The notes beneath the pieces are model-generated. The model saw only the letters and a program-made list of their open reading frames with translations, ran no database searches and was not told the DNA's origin. Positions 57,613 to 64,000 of a stretch of DNA of 64,000 bases are shown piece after piece. Both the position numbers and the translations under genes were made by a program. This stretch comes from Artemisia argyi (taxonomy: Eukaryota; Streptophyta; Magnoliopsida; Asterales; Asteraceae). The stretch lies in assembly GCA_030686995.1 (NCBI GenBank), contig CM060692.1, positions 126,247,796 to 126,311,795 of the forward strand, written 5' to 3'. Every line of letters begins with the position of its first letter. The first letter of the stretch is position 1.

Positions 57613-60099
57613 CACAACTGAGTTAATCGCCAGACACCCACCAAATTTCTGAAAGTTTTTATTGCCTCCTCATTGTGAAGCTTTGGTAGCTTCCACCCAA
57701 ACCGACAATCACCTACATGAGACCACTTCCCCCAAGAGGTTGAAGTGATGCAAAAAGTCTCATTGTATGAAGCTCGAGAACCCGAAGAGAACGATAACAC
57801 CGAAGTAACAGGGTGAACCATGGATCATCTCTACGGTTATCAATCCCGGAATGTATGATGAAGCCCGATCACATGACCCTGTTGTACGTCCCCAATGTAC
57901 ACATTACTTTCTGGTTTGGAGCAGTCGTCTATTCAGGGGAATAATATATCGACATCTTCATTTCACCGATTGCTTTCCAGTTATCTTACATATACCAACT
58001 CAATCCATATTGTACGCATGTATCCAACACAAGAAGAAATGATGACACCAAAGTAACAGGTTGAAGCACTGATCATCTCTGCGGATATCACCTCTGGAAT
58101 ATATGATTAAGCACGATCATGTGAACCTGTTGCGCGTCCTTGATGTACACAAATCTCTCCCCTGATGGTTGCGATCTCATTGGAGTCAGCATAACATTGT
58201 GTACATGAAGCATTAACTAGAAGCACTTTACCATAACTCGTATCAACTCATATGAAGATGTCGATAAGCAATATCATCTCACTCTCCAATTGTTCTTCTC
58301 ATATTTCTTCCCACTGAAAGCTGAAGTAATACATACCACAAGTGTCAAGAGAACACTTCCCCCACATAGTTGGAATGATACACCAAACGCCACAAGTTAA
58401 TACACTGATATTCTCTACGGTTATGACATATGTCTTCCCGGCATAACTTCAATTAAGAAGAAGTATTATGTTCATCACGTGTACTCGTTATGCATTCGGA
58501 TGCATGTCTCCTTCCCCCTTGCTGGTTTTGATACATCAGAATCAGCAACAACTTTTAAGCACATCTACTTGAAATAATGAGAGGAACCAAATAAGCTAAA
58601 ATATATCAAGCGAGAATCAACTGCTATAGAAATGCTCACTAATTGGGTTAATCCTCCCTCCCAATTAGTAAGCCCATAAGTGTACTTGCTCCCTCCCAAA
58701 CTGACGACCCGTTTGAAATAACATTGATGCATGTTGAAGAAGTATCTATCAATTCTGCCCAAAATGTCTTCAGTCTCTTATCATGTCATCCACAACGTAA
58801 AGTGGATCAAAGACTGATAATCTGTAGCTTCTTCACGGGTTTGTTTGGGAAACGACAATTCGACATTTTCAACTCACTTATAATGTTTCCAGTTCTTTGA
58901 TAAAAGCCCCGATGTACACATTTCTCCCTCCATGATGATGACGATCACTCGAAATCATCATAACTGTGTGTACATAAACATATCAACTGGAAGCAACATA
59001 CAAATCACTACCCCATGAGTAGATGTCGAGAACAATTCTCTTCAACAATTCACTGTGGATCAACCCCTAAGTAAACCTCTTTTCTCTTCCACTGGCTAAT
59101 AGTAAATGACCATGTATGGAGAAAAACTGATATACTAAACTTGAAACTGAAGTAGAATTCCCCGCTATTGTGTCTTAAGCTTGCACTAATGTTGGAAGAA
59201 CGGTGTAGAGAATTTATGCTCCAAGCAAATCTCTAAGTACTCACTACCCAATCAAAGCATGAGACATTATCGCCTCTTGCGATTATCCACAACGACAGCG
59301 GCGTGTGACACTGAGTACTACATCGTAACTCCTTAAAGTGATAGTTAACCAGGTCTTCAACCATCCACCTCGACAACTGATAACTAGATAAACCAAGTCT
59401 TCAACTTAAATCTTAAGCACGAGCAAGTTATCGTTGAAAGTCATTCATCCAACCAACCCCGACTTCAAGATAAACTAAGAACACGTCTCTGTGAAAGTCA
59501 ACCTTCAATCTCAAATATGTGATACCCATTCAACTCCGTAGTCACAATTAGTCTTCCTTAGTTAGTGGACCATTAGGTGTTGGATGAGAGGAGAGTCATT
59601 TCACGCATCAATCTACATGTATTTTATTCACACTTCTCCCCCTCAAATATTGCATATGAGGATGCGATTTTTGATTGAACAAGTAAATAGAAATACATGT
59701 AGTTTATTCACACTTCTCCCCCTCAAAAATTGCATACGAGGTTGATCCACTCTCCACACTTCTCCCCCTCAAGAATTGCATTTGAAGATGCCATTTTTGA
59801 TCGAGTGAATAATAACAAATAACATCGGATGAAGGTAATCCACTTGATGACTGAACAAGCGTGGAACAAATATGAGGTTTGTTGATGAGAATGGTCAGAA
59901 GCAAGAACATTTCTCTTCTACAAAAGATAAAGCGTACTCAAGCGCACACTTTTCTTTTTCTTTGATGAACGGGGCCTGAAGTATTTTCTGCAGACGCCAT
60001 AATGATGAAGTACGAGGCCTGCACTGAAGTGTACAGACATCATAGTCGATGAAGAACGAGGCCTGAACTGAAGTATTCAGACGTCATTGTGCACATACA
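57613..60099 (-). other. 3' non-coding region with degenerate internal repeats
   Basis: No gene. A unit of about 245 bp recurs at least twice, and more weakly a third and fourth time. It reads CACCGAAGTAACAGG, then GATCATCTCT-CGG, then TGTATGAT, then CCTGTTG, then GATGTACACA (starts about 57,795, 58,042, 58,380 and 58,760). TGTGACACTGAGTACTAC (about 59,305) is shared with the non-autonomous element at 10,431-13,498. Three tandem polypurine units lie at 59,611-59,790. The last 150 bp has three GAGGCCTGAA/GGGGCCTGAA repeats. Confidence 0.7.
59611..59790 (-). repeat. Three tandem polypurine-tract units
   Basis: Each unit reads CACACTTCTCCCCCTCAA then ATTGCAT then a GAGG or GAAG end (starts about 59,611, 59,693 and 59,750). 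The minus strand gives TTGAGGGGGAGAAGTGTG. A related single copy is at about 40,976 in the neighbouring element. Confidence 0.9.
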
Positions 60100-62496
60100 T
60101 CAACATCGACATTCCAGAACTCTTGAAGCTGGAGAAATGATTACTTTAGGCCTCCAGACTTTGAGTTTTCTCATATGGTGAATGATTGATGTACCTCCAG
60201 CTGAGTAAGGACTACCTGCACTAACATCACAAACTTGATAGCATATATATGGGTTAGTGACAACAGTATCCAGACCCTTAGGGGTTTCATGATCAACCAT
60301 GCCATTATCATTAGTGAGTAGCTTTCCGGTAGGAACCCACTTAAGTCCAACGTGCTTGAAAACTCTACCGGTTGGAACCCACTTATGGCAAGTTCTAGGA
60401 TTACTCAACTTCTTATGCATAGTGGAAGGTTTATCAATATTCCTAGACTCCAATGATTTAGGAGTTGGTATCCACCTAGGAGAAGTTTTCGGTTTGTTTT
60501 GCTTCACATGCATTGTAGATGACTTACTGTAATTCCTAGACTTAACAGGTTGAACCTTAGCATTGTACCTCAATATCCTACGAGGGATCATACAAGGTTG
60601 AGAACCTAAGATTCCATCCTTATGAAGTAGTGCCCTTTTCCTAGCCTTTTCTAGATCATAGTTCTTGTGCAGGTCATTTATAACATAAGTGTTTTGAGCC
60701 TTAGTGCTAGGTTTCGACACTGTTTTCGAACTAATCCTAGAGGAGCTGGGTGTAGGAGTAACTACTTGTTGAGGCTTAGAAGAACTAGTAGCTATAATCT
60801 TGGGCCAATAATGTGTAGTGACTGGTTTTGTCAAAACTTGTTCCGCATCAACTTGGGAGGCAAACCGTGTTTTTGAAAATTTTGGTCTCTCAGATCTAAA
60901 CGCAGTCAATTGTCTAACAACTGATTGGTTTCTATTCGATTGAAAAACTGGTTTCCCCAAGATTGATGGTTTTGCAAACTTAGTGTTCACACTATTCCCT
61001 GTTGCTTTTCTTAGCTCGTTCTTTAATGATGCTATTGTGAAACCCTTTTCCTGAACTTGAGCTTTGAGTTCATCAATTTTTGCAATCAAAGACGTTGTTT
61101 GCTCAACAGTTTTAGTATTCTTTTCTTTGATTGAATCACACAGTTCATTGCAATGAATTTTCAAAGACTCATTTTCATCACATAATTTAGCCACATTATG
61201 TTCCAATTCAATAACATTGCAGTCATGTTTAGCTTTAACTTCATTACACATATCACATAACTCAGTAATACGTTTTTTCAGGTTGTTGATTGTCAAGTTC
61301 TTGGTTTCTAGCTGAGCTTTCAAATCATTAATCAAAAAGAATTCGCGGAAATCAGGAAGTTCCGGATCTTTACATGGTTGGTTAGTTTGCAAACTTTCTT
61401 CCTTTTGTTGCATTGCGATTTCAAGTGAAATACAATGTTTTTCAAGTTGTAAGAATCTCTTTGAAAGTTCATTAAACGTTTCTTTATCAACCATATCATT
61501 TGATTTAAAAGACTCAACTGTAAACAAAGAACTTGACTCATCATCACGTTCAGCATCCTGATCACTTTCTCCCCCTTTATGATTCATATTTGTTAAATCA
61601 GAAATGGTATTGCTATCAGTCTTTTTCAACAAATATGTGTCATAACTGGGCATAACTTGATCAGTATGCAGTCGTTCATCAAAAAGCACATTATGATGTA
61701 CAGTTAGGGGTACCTCAGCACATGACATTTGTTCATTAACCAGACTAAAATCAGCATCCATGCCATGGGTGTCTAGAGTCACAGATTTGCTGGTAGTGTT
61801 AAGCTTGTCAGTCTCTGATCCTTTATGCATCGTGACACCTAACCCAACATCCAAAGCATTTCCCGAATTGTCAATACCATCACATGATTGTACCAGAGAT
61901 CCCTTCATTTTGTCGTCATCTAAACATCTGTGTTGTGCTCTTTCCACAATGAACGCCTTAACATCACCCATGAGTTGGATGAGTGTACCTCTGAACGTGT
62001 CAACCTCAATTCCCGTGTGATCAGCAAAGCACCTTTTCGTCATCTCACTATAATGGTCATACTCCAAAGTGAATTTCGAATCAAAGAACACTTGGAGTTG
62101 TTTGTTGATCACACAAAGGGAAGCCATGGATCCCATTTTGGAAAATTCTCCTTTGTCAAGTTGTTGTTGTAGTTGATCTAAGTTAAGAATCATTGTGCAT
62201 GTGAAATTCTGAACATCTTGACCAAAGAGTGTTACAAATGCGCGTTTGAATCCCATCTTGAATCCATTTCCCTCTAAAAGTACCGCGAGATGTGAATGAA
62301 GTTGTCTAAAGCATTATGTGCAGCTTCTTTCTGCGTTATTGAACACTTTTTGTGACTGGAGAAACTCTTCCTCTTGAGAATGCGAGCATGACGATTCCAT
62401 CTCAGCATATTCAGACTTGAAAACGGTTGTCTGATCAGAAGTGTTTGTCAGTTGTACTTTATTGGGAATCTTATGTTCATTGTCCATGTCGTACAA
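60100..62496 (-). pseudogene. Gag-derived ORF of a copia derivative, coiled-coil rich, one internal stop
   Basis: ATG at 62,256 opens 718 codons ending at 60,100. The same frame extends upstream to about 62,496 through one TAA near 62,314, giving about 799 codons. Early part: VTLFGQDVQNFTCTMILNL and LQQQLDKGEFSKMGSMASLC. Middle: acidic and Ser-rich, then coiled coils (residues about 250-410: ERFLQLEKHCISLEIAMQQ-like, LKAQLETKNLTINNLKKRI, HNVAKLCDENESLKI, LKAQVQEKGFTIASLKNEL). Late part: basic, NQSVVRQLTAFRSERP, three WVPTG/WIPTP repeats (SPRWIPTPKSLESRN, CHKWVPTGRVF, GLKWVPTGKLL) and VTNPYICYQVCDVSAG. From memory this matches the region between Gag knuckle and protease in Asteraceae Sirevirus-like polyproteins, and similar ORFs occur alone. 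No zinc knuckle, protease or RT is present. It may help packaging of defective RNA (inference). Confidence 0.75.
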
Positions 62497-63756
62497 CTTG
62501 AATATCTCTGAGATGACAGAATCTGAGTTGGTTGACAGGATTGTGAATGTACACGGGATTTTACAATTCTATGATTTAAACCGAGAAATAGTTACTTTCG
62601 CGGGATTTTACAAAATCAAGAATAAACCGTGAAACATAGAAGAATTGGTTAGGTTTGGTTGAAGTGAGTTTGAGTGATGAGTTAGACAAGTCACAGTGTA
62701 TAACAGATAACCTTCGTGTGACGTGATCCAATAAAACCCCGTAGATATATCCAATACACCCGATAATATTTTACCCCAAAATAACTCTCAAACTCAGAAT
62801 CTTGAAGCTCAAACAAAACCGTTGTCCAGAATTTATACCGGAAAATATAACTCAATTAACCATTGTGTACGAGGCAAAAGAAAGAAAAGGAAAATACGTC
62901 CCCTCGTAAATTAGCTCAATTGCACACAATATTAATACAACTCTAGTCCCTTGTTGAGATTGCCAGCCCACGAGACTAATGCAACATACAGCCCAATTCA
63001 GAAATAATAACCAAGGTCCAGTTCGAGTCCAGTAGCAGCCCAATTCAGAAATAATATTAAGTCTGATAAAGCCCAAATCAATATTATTTCCCCTAATCAC
63101 ACGCCCCTTATCACAAACCTAATCACATTCATCTGCCCCCACATTTAATATTTACTCTCGTTTTCCAGATCACTACCATCACACAAACAGATACACATTA
63201 ATCTCTTATATCATCTTAGAACACAAACAATCTTCGTCCTTAGTTCCTTAATGAAGGCTGATACACACGAATAAAACAGTTGGTGTTTTACCCACGAAGA
63301 TGAAAAACCAATCCACCCTTGCTACTGTAAATGTTTGAGAGAAAGCCCAAAGTCCTCGCAAGAAAAAGCAAAAAAAAAATCCGTGGTAGGTTTCTTATCG
63401 TTGTGTCTCGTTTTTCAATTAATCCGAACAAATGAGAGGTTGAAACAATTTTGTTTTGTTCTTTCTTTAAGTTTCGAACATTAAACAAAGTATATACTTC
63501 GTAAAAGATCTGTGATGAGTGAAATCTCTTGATGTTTTGTTAAAGAAGAACGAAACTTTGGATAAGTCTTGATTCTGGACGAGAGATTATCTGAGATCAA
63601 TTTAACGGTATTGTTTCTTAGATGTTGTTATGAGTCTTGATTAGAGGTGAGATGATTAAGTGACTGATTAGAGGTGAGATGGAGAACAAGAATGTAATTT
63701 GTTTAAACTTCAGTTAAGATTTGATTAGTTGACTAATGTTAGTTTGGTTATAAATT
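62497..63756 (-). other. Leader-like region upstream of the Gag-derived ORF
   Basis: 1.26 kb without a gene. Near the ORF it holds two CGGGATTTTACA words (about 62,559 and 62,600), as at 57,301-57,380. A CAGCCCAATTCAGAAATAAT phrase recurs at about 62,989 and 63,037. No PBS or TG...CA LTR edge was found, so an intron or further insertion is possible. Confidence 0.45.
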
Positions 63757-63945
63757 TGGTAACCGCAACAAAAGGAACGAGGTATTCGCAAAATGGAAAC
63801 CACAATCAAGATCTAACCGCAATAACAACAATAGTTAACCGCAAATCTATGAGCTAACCGCAACTTAAATAGCTAACCGCAACTTGAGTTAAACGCAAGG
63901 TTGGGCAGAAAGAACTAAGCGCAGTTAAACAAGAAGTAATCGCAA
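63757..63945. repeat. TAACCGCAA minisatellite
   Basis: Eight copies of TAACCGCAA or close variants at about 63,761, 63,814, 63,836, 63,855, 63,874, 63,890, 63,915 and 63,937, spaced about 19-25 bp in the second half. It lies near the expected leader/LTR side of the element. Confidence 0.85.
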
Positions 63946-64000
63946 GGTAGCAATATTCAGTTTACATAAGCTGCCAAAACCAGTCCTAGCAACTTTTTGT

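Larger units (their letters stand above)
57613..64000 (-). mobile_element. Sirevirus-derived element carrying only a Gag-derived ORF (limits open)
   Basis: Minus-strand order: a leader (62,497 to beyond the window), a Gag-derived ORF (62,496-60,100), then directly a 3' non-coding region (57,613-60,099) with polypurine-like runs. No protease, integrase, RT or RNase H lies between the ORF and the 3' region, so it depends on helpers. Neither LTR could be identified. The left limit is where leader-like sequence of the previous element stops, and the right LTR probably lies beyond 64,000. Confidence 0.55.

Noticed and set aside
57612..57821. 69-codon minus frame across the start of the 57.6-kb repeat region
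   Set aside because: No domain, and it overlaps degenerate repeats shared with non-coding regions elsewhere.

Overview
The window is plant nuclear DNA made almost entirely of LTR retrotransposons, most nested in one another. I see no convincing host gene, tRNA, rRNA or CRISPR array. Several protein styles look, from memory and unverified, like retroelement proteins common in the daisy family (Asteraceae): an Asn/His-rich chromoviral Gag, a very long ORF after copia pol, and a Gag-derived ORF standing alone. Every element after the first lies on the minus strand.

Positions 1-22,781 hold a nest four levels deep. The oldest layer is a minus-strand Ty3/gypsy element (5' LTR 20,962-22,781, an upstream ORF at 19,309-20,727, and gag-protease-RT decayed by stop codons at 16,633-18,916). 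A plus-strand Tat/Athila-like element appears to have inserted into its RT; the end of that element's integrase (1-536) and its roughly 4.2-kb 3' LTR (1,295-5,412 plus 16,542-16,632) are visible. A complete Ty1/copia element (5,413-16,536, target duplication AACTA) sits in that LTR. A 3.07-kb non-coding non-autonomous element (10,431-13,498, target duplication CGTCT) sits in the copia integrase.

Positions 23,118-33,303 are a complete large non-autonomous element (LARD-like, target duplication AAAAG). Its LTRs are about 3 kb and its only coding-like content is one 244-codon ORF beside the primer-binding site. Its LTRs share sequence blocks with the gypsy LTR at 20,962-22,781, which suggests the gypsy family mobilises it. 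The interior carries a 376-bp foldback and a 22-bp tandem array.

Positions 33,309-38,721 are unassigned: a GGCCCA-rich degenerate repeat, a 139-bp AT microsatellite, and about 3.9 kb dominated by a one-way degenerate motif (TTAGTGCATC), built from two diverged copies of one module.

Positions 38,722-53,735 are a minus-strand copia element of Sirevirus type: 346-bp 3' LTR, a long 3' non-coding region with several polypurine tracts, a roughly 1,367-codon ORF after pol, RNase H-RT-IN-protease, and an extended Gag. It is interrupted at the Gag zinc knuckle by a second Sirevirus-like element starting at 53,736. From there to 64,000 are deletion derivatives: a 3' region with three structured hairpin repeats, a remnant of the post-pol ORF, and a copia derivative whose only long ORF is Gag-derived (60,100-62,496). 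Their 5' LTRs were not found and probably lie beyond the window.
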